Assembly (NCBI RefSeq): GCF_042926695.1
Contig: NZ_CP170642.1
Span: forward strand, 1,054,001 to 1,118,000
From: Lonepinella koalarum
GTDB taxonomy: Bacteria > Pseudomonadota > Gammaproteobacteria > Enterobacterales > Pasteurellaceae
Length of the DNA stretch: 64,000 nt
Direction of reading: 5' to 3'
Shown in pieces: positions 38,004-46,219 of this stretch. Numbering within the stretch: position 1 is the first letter of the stretch; the number at the start of each line of letters is the position of its first letter. The notes beneath the pieces were generated by a model. That model saw nothing but the letters and a program-made list of their open reading frames with translations. It had not been told where the DNA came from and did no database searches. The translations under genes and the position numbers were made by a program.

Positions 38004-39145
38004 TATCGCACCTCAATCTGAATGTTCTCAGGTAAGATACGGGCGATTTCTGTCACACTTATTGCAATATTATCCGTTGAAAGTGCGGTGGTACTTCGTC
38101 CAATTTTTAACTCTTGTATCCAAAAGCCCCCTACGGTATTAATCGGTGAATAAAGTCGTGAATGCTTGACCGTTTCGCCAATTTTGAACGGAAATTTAGT
38201 CAGTGATACTTTTATTTGATCTTGGTCTATTTCAGTGAAGTCTTCATATCGCACTGCGATTAATTCAAAATAAATATCAATATATTGGGCTTTATCAAAT
38301 TGTATCGTACGAACCTTGCCGTCTTTATTCAGATCGACTTTTACCGATCCTTTTAATGGTACGCCCGCCCCTTTCTGTTCATAAATGGTTTCAGCGATTT
38401 GATTATCGTCACCACCTAGCACAATAACGTTAATCGCATGAGCGGGCAATCCGTTACTGTCGGTTTCATTGCTATTATTTTCTAAAATAGAGACCTGACT
38501 GACACCATCCAAACCTAACAATTGACTTTCTAAGGCCATAATCGAATTTTGAGCATTGCGAGAACGACTTAAAAAGAAACGGGTACGTAATTCTGCGTCG
38601 GTTTCTTCTTCATCGCCACTTAAACTGTCAGCATAACTTGTCGCACCCGATAAACCGAAAACAACGGTTTCAATGGTTAAGGTGGTGTTTTTGGTTAAAT
38701 TAAAGGCGCCTAATTCTTCACTTTGAAAATCCGCTTGAGCCGATCCGTTTTCATTCAGTTGTGTATCTGTTTGCAAAACCCACCGCACTTTATTTGGATC
38801 AGATACCACGACCCCTTTGGGAATTAATGTATTCGGTTCGCCGGTTAAAATGACAGAGGGTAAAATACTGTAACTGGCTTGTCGTCTCACAAGTCCAGCA
38901 TATGCCACTCGCTGATCTAACCATACACCACTGGCTAAATCCGGATCCATTTGCTTGTAAGCCGTTTCCAATAGTTCGTTATGGTCAGCGATAATCTGGG
39001 CTAAAATGCCAATCATCTGCCCGTCGGGGCTATCTGGTGCCACATTAATATTTTGCCCGTAAATGCCTTTAAAGCCTTGTTCTAACTTCTCAACGATGTC
39101 ATCTAGGCGATCTATTTCTACTCCGTTTTCAGTAATTTGTGTCAT
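38003..39145 (-). CDS. Baseplate J-like wedge protein
   Basis: A 380-residue gpJ/gp47-family protein. PDSPDGQMIGILAQIIADHNELLE near residue 40, LIPKGVVVSD, and DAELRTRFFLSRSRNAQNSIMALESQLLGLDGV near the middle are the family's best-kept stretches. It forms the baseplate wedge. It overlaps the previous gene by 4 bases (ATGA). Confidence 0.88.
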   Translation of the reverse strand: MTQITENGVEIDRLDDIVEKLEQGFKGIYGQNINVAPDSPDGQMIGILAQIIADHNELLETAYKQMDPDLASGVWLDQRVAYAGLVRRQASYSILPSVILTGEPNTLIPKGVVVSDPNKVRWVLQTDTQLNENGSAQADFQSEELGAFNLTKNTTLTIETVVFGLSGATSYADSLSGDEEETDAELRTRFFLSRSRNAQNSIMALESQLLGLDGVSQVSILENNSNETDSNGLPAHAINVIVLGGDDNQIAETIYEQKGAGVPLKGSVKVDLNKDGKVRTIQFDKAQYIDIYFELIAVRYEDFTEIDQDQIKVSLTKFPFKIGETVKHSRLYSPINTVGGFWIQELKIGRSTTALSTDNIAISVTEIARILPENIQIEVR

Positions 39146-39516
39146 ACTTCCCCCTGATAGGTTACGGTGTTGGTTTGATAGTAAATATCTTGATATTCAA
39201 TTTGAATGATGAGTTTTCGGGTATCTACATCTAAATCTGTGCTGTAATCTACGATACTAGCTACGCCGTCCGTTCGCAAAACGCAATTTTTTACTTCTTT
39301 TTCCAACTTTGACCAATCGACGTTACGCCCCATTAATTCTAACCATGGTACGCCATGTTCTAAATCTAAAAACCAGTCATTAGTAAATGACCACAATCTT
39401 GTTTGTACTCGCTGTTTAATGCTTTCGCTTTCGGTAGCATAATTATTCATCCCCTGCCCGAAAGTCCAATCGTGGTTTTTATCCAGTCGTCTTACGCTGT
39501 TTGTATCTGTTGTCAT
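39142..39516 (-). CDS. Baseplate wedge protein of gp25/W (DUF2634-like) type
   Basis: A 124-residue protein in the position of gpW/gp25. RVQTRLWSFTNDWFLDLEHGVPWLELMG followed by VKNCVLRTDGVASIVDYSTDLD resembles the gp25-like fold that joins the sheath to the baseplate. Assignment rests on position plus these motifs. Confidence 0.7.
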   Translation of the reverse strand: MTTDTNSVRRLDKNHDWTFGQGMNNYATESESIKQRVQTRLWSFTNDWFLDLEHGVPWLELMGRNVDWSKLEKEVKNCVLRTDGVASIVDYSTDLDVDTRKLIIQIEYQDIYYQTNTVTYQGEV

Positions 39517-40142
39517 TGTGGTTTTCCTGTTGTGCCACCGCTATCGCCTTTGTGGGTGTGAGATTTGCCTGAAATGCCTGCTGAAACCACATCGCTATCA
39601 CTGCTAATTTGTCCGCTAGTGTGTTGGCTGCCTTGATGTTCAATATTACCCTGAATGAGAATAGTGCCGTTGGTGATGCGAATGAACGTTGAGCCGTCCA
39701 AGGTTTGCATTGAAAGCCCACCGGTAAAAAAATTCCCCACCACATTTGGCAGGGAACAAATACCCGGAATAAAGCATGCATCGGATAAATCGTGTAACCG
39801 ATAATCTAACGGCGGACTAGCTTTGCCCGATTGCCACCAACCGTCAATACAGCGTTCTGAAAATACCGCTAAACCCTCGTCCCCTGCTTTTAATGGAAAA
39901 GTGACCGCAAAACCTCCCCCCCGTGGATAACTCACTGGCACATCCACCAAAGGCGGAATATTCACGTTTTCCCCTTTCACCAGAATTTGCTGTATTTGCA
40001 CCGCAAGGGTGACGGTTTGATTTTGCGGATTAAAACTCACGACCTTTGCAGGTAATGCGGTATGAATTTGCTTTTGTGCTTGTTCTATTTGCTTGTCTGT
40101 TGCCGTTTCAGGCGTGGCATTATGTATAGCGTAGTTTGACAT
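39513..40142 (-). CDS. Membrane-puncturing spike, Gp138 type
   Basis: A 209-residue tail spike. The N-terminal OB-fold domain (LPAKVVSFNPQNQTVTLAVQIQQ, then VDVPVSYPRGGGFAVTFPLKAGDEGLAVFSERC) is of Gp138 type. The middle is beta-helical (GSTFIRITNGTILIQGNIEHQGSQ). The tip SHTHKGDSGGTTGKPQ holds the HxH motif that binds iron in phage spikes. Overlaps the next gene by 4 bases. Confidence 0.85.
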   Translation of the reverse strand: MSNYAIHNATPETATDKQIEQAQKQIHTALPAKVVSFNPQNQTVTLAVQIQQILVKGENVNIPPLVDVPVSYPRGGGFAVTFPLKAGDEGLAVFSERCIDGWWQSGKASPPLDYRLHDLSDACFIPGICSLPNVVGNFFTGGLSMQTLDGSTFIRITNGTILIQGNIEHQGSQHTSGQISSDSDVVSAGISGKSHTHKGDSGGTTGKPQ

Positions 40143-40162
40143 AGCTTTGCTCCATTTAATGT

Positions 40163-40190
40163 TTGTATTAATATCTTTTTGTGCTACAAT
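40163..40190 (+). promoter_or_regulatory. Probable promoter of the prophage RelE/HTH pair
   Basis: TTGTAT (40163-40168), a 16-base spacer and TACAAT (40185-40190), 28 bases before the toxin ATG. It points against the surrounding late genes, so the cargo pair has its own transcription in the lysogen. Confidence 0.55.
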
Positions 40191-40218
40191 GTGGTATATT
40201 CAATAAGAGAGTAAAAAT

Positions 40219-40536
40219 ATGTTTACTGTTGCTGAATCTGAAATTTACACCAAGCTAGCACAACAACTGCTTACCCAAGCCGAACAGGAAGAATTGGCAG
40301 TTTACTTGGCAAGTAATCCTGATATTGGTGATGTTATTCCGCATAGTGGCGGTTGTCGAAAATTACGTTGGCAAGGTAAAAATTCGGGTAAACGTGGCGG
40401 AAACCGTGTTATTTATTTTAATCGTCTTGAAAATGGTAAAATCTACCTGTTGCTGATTTATGCCAAGGCGAAAACAGAAAATATTCCAGCTCACTTGTTA
40501 AAACAAATGAAAGAGGAACTTGAAAAATGGCTTTAG
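40219..40536 (+). CDS. RelE/HigB-type toxin carried in the phage tail module
   Basis: A 105-residue RelE-superfamily protein with GCRKLRWQGKNSGKRGGNRVIYFN and KIYLLLIYAKAKTENI. It lies on the strand opposite to the tail genes, between spike and baseplate hub genes. It overlaps the downstream antitoxin start by 10 bases. It shares the GxRGGxRVIY pattern with the chromosomal toxin at 2546-2881 but is diverged along most of its length. It is a likely mRNA interferase acting in the lysogen. Confidence 0.82.
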   Translation: MFTVAESEIYTKLAQQLLTQAEQEELAVYLASNPDIGDVIPHSGGCRKLRWQGKNSGKRGGNRVIYFNRLENGKIYLLLIYAKAKTENIPAHLLKQMKEELEKWL

Positions 40537-40844
40537 ATTTAGACAAAATTAACCCTGCTGAACATGAATTTACAGGCGAAGAACTCGGCGAATTACTTTT
40601 AGCTTCTATTAAACAAGTGAAAGCAGGAGAAATTGGCAAAGTTCGCCATATTGCTGTCAATGAAGCAGTGGAAGCACGTCAAAAAACAGGGTTATCGCAA
40701 TCAGTTTTTGCTGAAATCTTAGGTATTTCTGTGAGAACCTTGCAAAGTTGGGAACAAGGCAAACGCTCTCCATCAGGTCCAGCATTGACATTGCTTAAAA
40801 TTGCCACTCGTCATCCCCAAGCATTGAGAGAGTTGCATTCTTAG
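40527..40844 (+). CDS. HTH antitoxin paired with the prophage RelE toxin
   Basis: A 105-residue antitoxin. The N-terminal part (GEELGELLLASIKQVKAGEIGKV) precedes an Xre-type HTH (ARQKTGLSQSVFAEILGISVRTLQSWEQGKRSPSGPALTLL). It probably represses its own promoter. Together with the toxin it forms a complete cargo module of about 680 bases, with both adjacent tail genes intact. Confidence 0.83.
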   Translation: MALDLDKINPAEHEFTGEELGELLLASIKQVKAGEIGKVRHIAVNEAVEARQKTGLSQSVFAEILGISVRTLQSWEQGKRSPSGPALTLLKIATRHPQALRELHS

Positions 40845-40878
40845 CTTTATTTCTAACCCGTACAGGCTAAATGTGCGG

Positions 40879-41751
40879 TTATTTCTTCGTTTGTTTTTTG
40901 CTATCTGTTTTCTTCTCTGATTTCTTTTCCACTTTTTGGAACTTGCCACCCACAACCGTTAATTTGCTTTGCCAATCGCCACTTAATCCATCACCTGAAT
41001 GAGCAAGCTTCACGATTTTATATTGTCCGTTGAAATACTCTATAATGGATTGCACTTCCACTAATCCGCCAATTTGTAACGCTGGATTTAATAGGCAGGT
41101 TAATTCTAACCCGTCATCGGTTTGTTCAGGGGCGTTAATCATGCCCGTATCCTGCGAAAGCACTACCGCTTCATCATTCAATACCTTATCTTTTGGCAAG
41201 AAAATCAGATTACCATCTTGAATAGACCAATCCGCTTGATGATTACGTGCTATTCGGTTAAGTAATTCTCGGCTATCACCATTCATCACACGTCCACGGG
41301 GAAGTTTACGTTTATTCGGTAATTCCATTGCCCCCGCTTTTACATTCGGCATTGTTTTTTGTACTTCCGCTAAAATCTGCTCATCGGTCACCCCTGATTT
41401 TAGCGTAGTATTAATGCGTGCCGTGCTGTAATCCTTGAATCCGTCCGCACATTCCAAATCCATGACAAAATCGACACTGTCACGGCGTACCCTTGCTTGA
41501 GTAATATCGCCCGAATAAATGGTGCGTAATTCCTGATAGCCTACTGCTAAAATCAGCTTGTTAAATTCACCGCTAAGCAACTGGTTCATGTGATCGCGGT
41601 TTAAATTCCACACTTGAATTTTAGCAGGGTTCGGCTTTTCGTTAATGGTTTTGTCGATCTCAAAAGCAACACGTAATAAATCAATATCTAACTGCTCTTT
41701 GTCACTGATAAGACTGAGTTTCCATTGTCGCCCGAATTGTTGATGTGGCAT
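40879..41751 (-). CDS. Baseplate hub protein (gp27/gpD-like)
   Basis: A 290-residue protein between the tail-tape region and the spike, the position of the hub. QFGRQWKLSLISDKEQLDIDLLRVAFEIDK opens the hub tower domain; DGNLIFLPKD and GGLVEVQS lie in the second barrel. The lysine-rich tail KKSEKKTDSKKQTKK is unusual and probably disordered. Assignment is by position and fold pattern. Confidence 0.7.
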   Translation of the reverse strand: MPHQQFGRQWKLSLISDKEQLDIDLLRVAFEIDKTINEKPNPAKIQVWNLNRDHMNQLLSGEFNKLILAVGYQELRTIYSGDITQARVRRDSVDFVMDLECADGFKDYSTARINTTLKSGVTDEQILAEVQKTMPNVKAGAMELPNKRKLPRGRVMNGDSRELLNRIARNHQADWSIQDGNLIFLPKDKVLNDEAVVLSQDTGMINAPEQTDDGLELTCLLNPALQIGGLVEVQSIIEYFNGQYKIVKLAHSGDGLSGDWQSKLTVVGGKFQKVEKKSEKKTDSKKQTKK

Positions 41752-41760
41752 AGTCTTCCC

Positions 41761-42078
41761 CTATTTTTCGACGATATAAAGCAAATAACGACTGCCTAAA
41801 TCAGTATAGCTCATCGGATCTAAATTCGCCCCGTATTCATCAGTCAGCAAAAAATAATAAGGCTGCGTGCTATGCCATAAAATCGGCACACCAACCACTA
41901 ACGACACCCCCTGACAGATTTGTTTTTGTGCAATGGTTTCATACACGTCCATCGCCCAAAACTCACCAATACTATTCCAACGTAATGTCAGACGGATTTT
42001 TAGATCGTTAAAAGCAAAGGTCTGCTCTTGATAGGGAGCGTTGCTCACGGGGATTTGATGTAGTGTTGTTTCTGTCAT
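41761..42078 (-). CDS. Small baseplate (plug) protein
   Basis: A 105-residue protein between the hub and the Dit-like protein. It matches the small baseplate 'plug' family found at this place in related phages: IPVSNAPYQEQTFAFNDLKIRLTLRWN, then YYFLLTDEYGANLDPMSYTDLGSRY. The start at 42078 after AAGGGTAATTTT is used in place of an in-frame codon 21 bases upstream, which lacks a ribosome site. Confidence 0.65.
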   Translation of the reverse strand: MTETTLHQIPVSNAPYQEQTFAFNDLKIRLTLRWNSIGEFWAMDVYETIAQKQICQGVSLVVGVPILWHSTQPYYFLLTDEYGANLDPMSYTDLGSRYLLYIVEK

Positions 42079-42095
42079 AAAATTACCCTTAAAAA

Positions 42096-42138
42096 ACACA
42101 ACAAAATTGTTGCATACAACAAATATGTTGTGTATAAT
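42096..42138 (+). promoter_or_regulatory. hicB promoter with palindromic operator
   Basis: A sigma-70 promoter: TTGCAT (42110-42115), 17-base spacer, TATAAT (42133-42138). It is embedded in two nested palindromes: ACACAACA (42096-42103) with TGTTGTGT (42126-42133), and TTGTTG-CATA-CAACAA (42107-42122). This is a convincing operator for autoregulation by HicB, whose C-terminal helix-turn-helix is intact. Confidence 0.8.
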
Positions 42139-42168
42139 ATTCTCACTGTATGAAAAGGTGGTACCCCT

Positions 42169-42246
42169 ATGAAATACAGTGAGTTCCTAAGATATTTACT
42201 CTCGCAAGGCTGCCCCGATTTTGGGGCAACTTCCCAAAAGGAATAA
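42169..42246 (+). pseudogene. Remnant of a hicA toxin gene (25 codons)
   Basis: MKYSEFLRYLLSQGC matches the start of HicA toxins of the H. influenzae type (MKxSEFxRxLxxQG). After 15 residues the frame leaves the family and stops at 42246, just before the hicB ATG at 42251. A full HicA needs about 60 codons and the catalytic His, both absent, so an internal deletion is likely. A TGCCCC/GGGGCA hairpin (42210-42227) lies at the break. The promoter and ribosome site (AAGGTGG) are intact. Confidence 0.7.
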
Positions 42247-42250
42247 AGCT

Positions 42251-42670
42251 ATGTTACGTTATCCCATTGAAATTATTAAAGACACCAACGATACCTATTT
42301 AGTCACTTGCCCCGACATTCCCGAAATGGCAAGTGTCGGTGATGATATTGAGAGTGCCTTACTTGAGGCTGAACAAGGATTAGAAGTGGCATTGTCATTC
42401 TATTTTGATGACCGCCGTCCTATTCCTATGCCTAGCCCTATTAAACAAGGACAATATGCGGTGCCATTATCTGCTTTGCAATCCATGAAAGTATTTTTGC
42501 TTAACGAGATGATCGCCCAAAACGTACGTAAAGCTGAAATGGCACGGCGTTTAGATGTTCATTTACCACAAATTGATCGGTTGTTAGATTTTAAACATGC
42601 AACTAAAGTAGATTTTATGGAAAAAGCCTTTAAACAGTTGGATAAAGAATTGTCTGTTTCGGTGGTTTAG
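42251..42670 (+). CDS. hicB: HicB-family antitoxin, orphaned
   Basis: A 139-residue HicB: a partial RNase H-like domain (YPIEIIKDTNDTYLVTCPDIPEMASVGDDIESALLEAEQGLE) and a C-terminal HTH (NVRKAEMARRLDVHLPQIDRLLDF). The start at 42251 (MLRYPIEI) follows AAAGGAATAAAGCT; an in-frame TTG-type codon further upstream is rejected. It sits on the plus strand between two minus-strand tail genes. Since hicA is reduced to a fragment, it may persist as a repressor or as a neutraliser of related toxins. Confidence 0.85.
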   Translation: MLRYPIEIIKDTNDTYLVTCPDIPEMASVGDDIESALLEAEQGLEVALSFYFDDRRPIPMPSPIKQGQYAVPLSALQSMKVFLLNEMIAQNVRKAEMARRLDVHLPQIDRLLDFKHATKVDFMEKAFKQLDKELSVSVV

Positions 42671-43462
42671 TTACCCTAGCCACCCTTTAACCTTTTTATA
42701 CCCATTATTTATAACGCTAGACTTAACCGCTGTCGTCTGCGTATTCCCTTTCTGTGATTTTGTCGCAGATTGCACCGCACTTCGTCCGCTTTTTTTATTA
42801 CCAGTGGGCTTTTGACCACTGGTACCTTGTTTTGCTTGTGTGGTTTGAGTTTGTACGATAAAAATCTCCCTTGCCGTAATGGAAAATTCTGCACTACCGT
42901 CTAAGGTTTGGGTGACGCTAATACTTTCAATCAGCATATTTTGGTAAAGATGAATGCCAGTTTGAATATCAATCGTTTCACCCGACTTTTGACAAGCCAC
43001 TAAATCCGCATAGGCTTGCTGTACACGCCCTTGTCCGATTGAACTAAATAGACTACCTAAGCCAAAATCAGGCAACCACGGAGCCAAAGAACGAGCAGAA
43101 TTCAACGTATTAGCCACTTGATTTACTATTGCATTGGTAGTGCTATAAAATCTTTTCGCTCTAGCGATAGTTTGTGTAGTTTTTGTCAGCACCGAAAACG
43201 GCAAAGGAATATTATTTAGAAAATCCGTTACACCCCGAACATTACCCACAAAAGACAGACTATTAACGCTGTTTTTGTCTTGCTCTACCATTATGCCAAC
43301 AATGGTAATGCTTTTTGGCTTAACCACAGCATGATCGGCGATCATCGCACCGCTTTCTATCGGATTTTCAGTAATGGTGAGTTCCGATGAATGAGTTTCT
43401 TGTGTCGTAATATCAAGGGTGATTTCGCCTATTCGACGTGATGAAATTTGGGTAAATGCCAT
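42671..43462 (-). CDS. Dit-like distal tail/baseplate protein
   Basis: A 263-residue protein after the tape measure gene. AFTQISSRRIGEITLDITTQETHSSELTITENPIESGA and HAVVKPKSITIVGIMV are typical of the Dit-like N-terminal domain in contractile-tail phages. A long linker of S, G, T, K (GQKPTGNKKSGRSAVQS) leads to the end. It probably joins the tail tube to the hub. Its coding end abuts hicB. Confidence 0.72.
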   Translation of the reverse strand: MAFTQISSRRIGEITLDITTQETHSSELTITENPIESGAMIADHAVVKPKSITIVGIMVEQDKNSVNSLSFVGNVRGVTDFLNNIPLPFSVLTKTTQTIARAKRFYSTTNAIVNQVANTLNSARSLAPWLPDFGLGSLFSSIGQGRVQQAYADLVACQKSGETIDIQTGIHLYQNMLIESISVTQTLDGSAEFSITAREIFIVQTQTTQAKQGTSGQKPTGNKKSGRSAVQSATKSQKGNTQTTAVKSSVINNGYKKVKGWLG

Positions 43463-43480
43463 AATTAGGATTTCCGATTA

Positions 43481-46219
43481 TTAATGACTATAAGCAGAAT
43501 TCATATTCTGCAAAATTCGCAATGACTGATCGGCCACTGCTTTAGCCTCAGATTGATTGTTGGTGCTAAAGGTATTATTCACAGTAATCTTATTATTACT
43601 ATTTTTCTGGCTATTATCGGTTTTATTTTGAGTGTTGGTGACACCGCTTTGCATTGCCATATTCGCCGAACCATTAGCAATAGTGCTAGCGGTGGCTAAA
43701 GTCTGTTGAGCATTGTTACCACCACCGAAAAAGCCTGTGAAACTATCCCACGCTCCGCTTGCCATATTTTTAGCGCCGTCCCACGCATGGCTAACCGCAC
43801 CTTTGGTGCTATCCCACATGCCGGAAACCACATCAACAATCGGTTTGATATATTTATCATACTGCTTTTTCACCCAATCAAAGGCGTGCTCAAATTTTTC
43901 CGTAATGTTTTTCTTCGCATTATCTGCAAAGTTTTTAATGTCTGTACCTATTTTACTAAACCAGCCACCTAAACTATCCCAAAGATCTCCAGTCCATTTT
44001 TTAATTTTGTCCCAATTTTCATAGATGACATAAGCTAATAAGGTAATAGCGGTAATAATTAACCCTATCGGATTTGACATAAACGCCGCTCGAATTGCTA
44101 AACCGACCGCTCGCATAATGCCGATGAATTTACCGGCTAAACCGAAAACAAGCCCAAAACCGCCTTTAAAAATACCAAAGAAAAATGAAATCACTCGACC
44201 TAAACCACCGAACAGTCCACCAATTACTTTCCCTGTTTTGGTAAAATTAAAAATGGCTTTAACCATTGAAAACAAACTATTATGAAAAAGTGCGGTAAAA
44301 ATTGTTGTACCTACGATAATTTCCGTTTTCCATTTTGCCCACATTTCGGTGAATTTGTGGAAATAATCGGGTAATTCTTTAATGAGTTTTTTCACCCAAC
44401 GAACACCATCAATGACCGGATCCCAGTAATGCCCGAATAAACTTTGCCCATTATCCATATAGGTAAATAGGTCATCAAGCAATAATACAAGCCCAGCAAT
44501 CGCTGCCATAATCCAGCCAATCGGCGTTGTCATAATGGCGATACCCATGCGAGCGAACCACATAATCAGCCCACGAGAAAACCACGCCACTACACCGCCT
44601 AAGATAAACAAGGCAGCTTTCCAGCCAATTGTTTTGTCTATCACGGTATCAATCACATCAAAGGTTAAGCGAATAAAATCAATGGCATCGGCAATAGCAT
44701 CACCTAACGTCTCAACACCGGCTACAAGCCATTTATTACGTAAGAACCAATTCGTAATACCCGTGTAAATACGAGTAAGTACTGGTGCAAGTCGTCCCGC
44801 TAATGTCTCACTCAAAGACTTAGATAAGGTGTTAAATTCGCTTAATGCATCTTTAAAACCGGCTGCATCTTCGGCGTATTTGCCAGAACCTAAGGTAATA
44901 TCATTAGCGCGAGCAATAGCGGCTTTAAAATCTTCGCTATTTTGGTCAAATAGTTGGATCATTGACGCATCCATACCCAGTTTTTGCAACATGGCGACGC
45001 CTTGGGTACGGTCTAGTTTTTCAATCTTGCCTTGGATTTCTTCCATCACTTCGGGCATGGTTTTGGCTTTTCCACTAGCGTCTTTGGCAGCAATACCAAA
45101 TTGCTCAAAGGTTTTTGCTCCACGCCCTACGCCGTTTAAGGCTTCCCCTAGAGTACGTTGTAATCCTGCGATAGAAGATTGAGCGGCTTCCATGCTAGAG
45201 CCTGAACGCTTCGCCGCTTCACCTAGACTTTGGATATAGCCAGCTGACACCCCTGATACACGGCTTAACTGAGCAAGGCTATCAAGACTAGTTAAAGTAT
45301 TATCCACAAAAGCAGACAATCCCTTAACCACGGCGCCAACTGCTGTCCCTACTAATCCTAAAGCAACGGGAATACCCTTTACCGAGCCTAAAAAGGATTT
45401 CGCTTTTTCTTGGCTATCTTTGATCGCCTTACCTAATTTTTTAAAAGGTTCGCTATCGATCTGAATGCCAAATTTTGCCCCTATGAAAGCGGATACACTG
45501 CCTAATAAATCATGAAAAACATTGCCAGTTTTAGCTAACGCATCATGAGTATTATTCGCCTGTTCCTCTTGATGTTTTAACGCATCATTCGCTTGTTCCG
45601 TTGCATTCGAGAATTGATTTTCTTGTTGTGCAACTTTCGCTAAACCTTGTTGATAGGTTTCTGATGCCTGATGAAAACCGTCGCTCAATTCAGCAAAATA
45701 CGCTTGCGTATCTTCGCCAAATTGTGCAATAAATTCATCAAATTCGGCGACTTTATCGACAAAGGCTTGTATCTCATCTGTATTGATTTCGTCTATATTA
45801 CTTAATTGAAGTAATTGCTGAACAAACTCATCGAGCTCCGTTGTTGCTGTTTCAAACTGGTCACCAAACAATTCTTTAGCGGTAGTGGTATCAATAAAAT
45901 CGCTGATACTCACCATACCTGTTTTAATATGGTCAGAAACGTCATCAAAGGCTTGTTCGACTTGTTCAGTTAATGTATCAATATTCACATCCCCCAAATC
46001 AATACCGTCAAAGGTTTGTTTGACACTATCACCGATGTTATTAAGTGTTTGCTCGACTTGATTCAGTGAATGGAAATCAACATCAATTTTTTCTGAACGA
46101 AGATTATCAAAAGCTTTTTTAGCCGTCTCACCAACATTATTTAACATCTGCCCGACTTGATTCAGTTGAGCAGAGTCCACATCAAAACCAATTTTTATCA
46201 GTAGTTCGTCGAGTAGCAT
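43481..46219 (-). CDS. Tail tape measure protein
   Basis: A 912-residue protein that sets tail length and is ejected ahead of the DNA. The N-terminal 110 residues hold three imperfect repeats: LNQVGQMLNNVGETAKKAFDNL, LNQVEQTLNNIGDSVKQTFDGI and LTEQVEQAFDDVSDHIK. The centre has hydrophobic helices (about residues 540-760) and a tape-measure core RVSGVSAGYIQSLGEAAKRSGSSMEAAQ. The C-terminal part is rich in Asn, Gln and Ala. It overlaps the end of the -1 frame extension of the chaperone gene by 38 bases. Confidence 0.9.
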   Translation of the reverse strand: MLLDELLIKIGFDVDSAQLNQVGQMLNNVGETAKKAFDNLRSEKIDVDFHSLNQVEQTLNNIGDSVKQTFDGIDLGDVNIDTLTEQVEQAFDDVSDHIKTGMVSISDFIDTTTAKELFGDQFETATTELDEFVQQLLQLSNIDEINTDEIQAFVDKVAEFDEFIAQFGEDTQAYFAELSDGFHQASETYQQGLAKVAQQENQFSNATEQANDALKHQEEQANNTHDALAKTGNVFHDLLGSVSAFIGAKFGIQIDSEPFKKLGKAIKDSQEKAKSFLGSVKGIPVALGLVGTAVGAVVKGLSAFVDNTLTSLDSLAQLSRVSGVSAGYIQSLGEAAKRSGSSMEAAQSSIAGLQRTLGEALNGVGRGAKTFEQFGIAAKDASGKAKTMPEVMEEIQGKIEKLDRTQGVAMLQKLGMDASMIQLFDQNSEDFKAAIARANDITLGSGKYAEDAAGFKDALSEFNTLSKSLSETLAGRLAPVLTRIYTGITNWFLRNKWLVAGVETLGDAIADAIDFIRLTFDVIDTVIDKTIGWKAALFILGGVVAWFSRGLIMWFARMGIAIMTTPIGWIMAAIAGLVLLLDDLFTYMDNGQSLFGHYWDPVIDGVRWVKKLIKELPDYFHKFTEMWAKWKTEIIVGTTIFTALFHNSLFSMVKAIFNFTKTGKVIGGLFGGLGRVISFFFGIFKGGFGLVFGLAGKFIGIMRAVGLAIRAAFMSNPIGLIITAITLLAYVIYENWDKIKKWTGDLWDSLGGWFSKIGTDIKNFADNAKKNITEKFEHAFDWVKKQYDKYIKPIVDVVSGMWDSTKGAVSHAWDGAKNMASGAWDSFTGFFGGGNNAQQTLATASTIANGSANMAMQSGVTNTQNKTDNSQKNSNNKITVNNTFSTNNQSEAKAVADQSLRILQNMNSAYSH

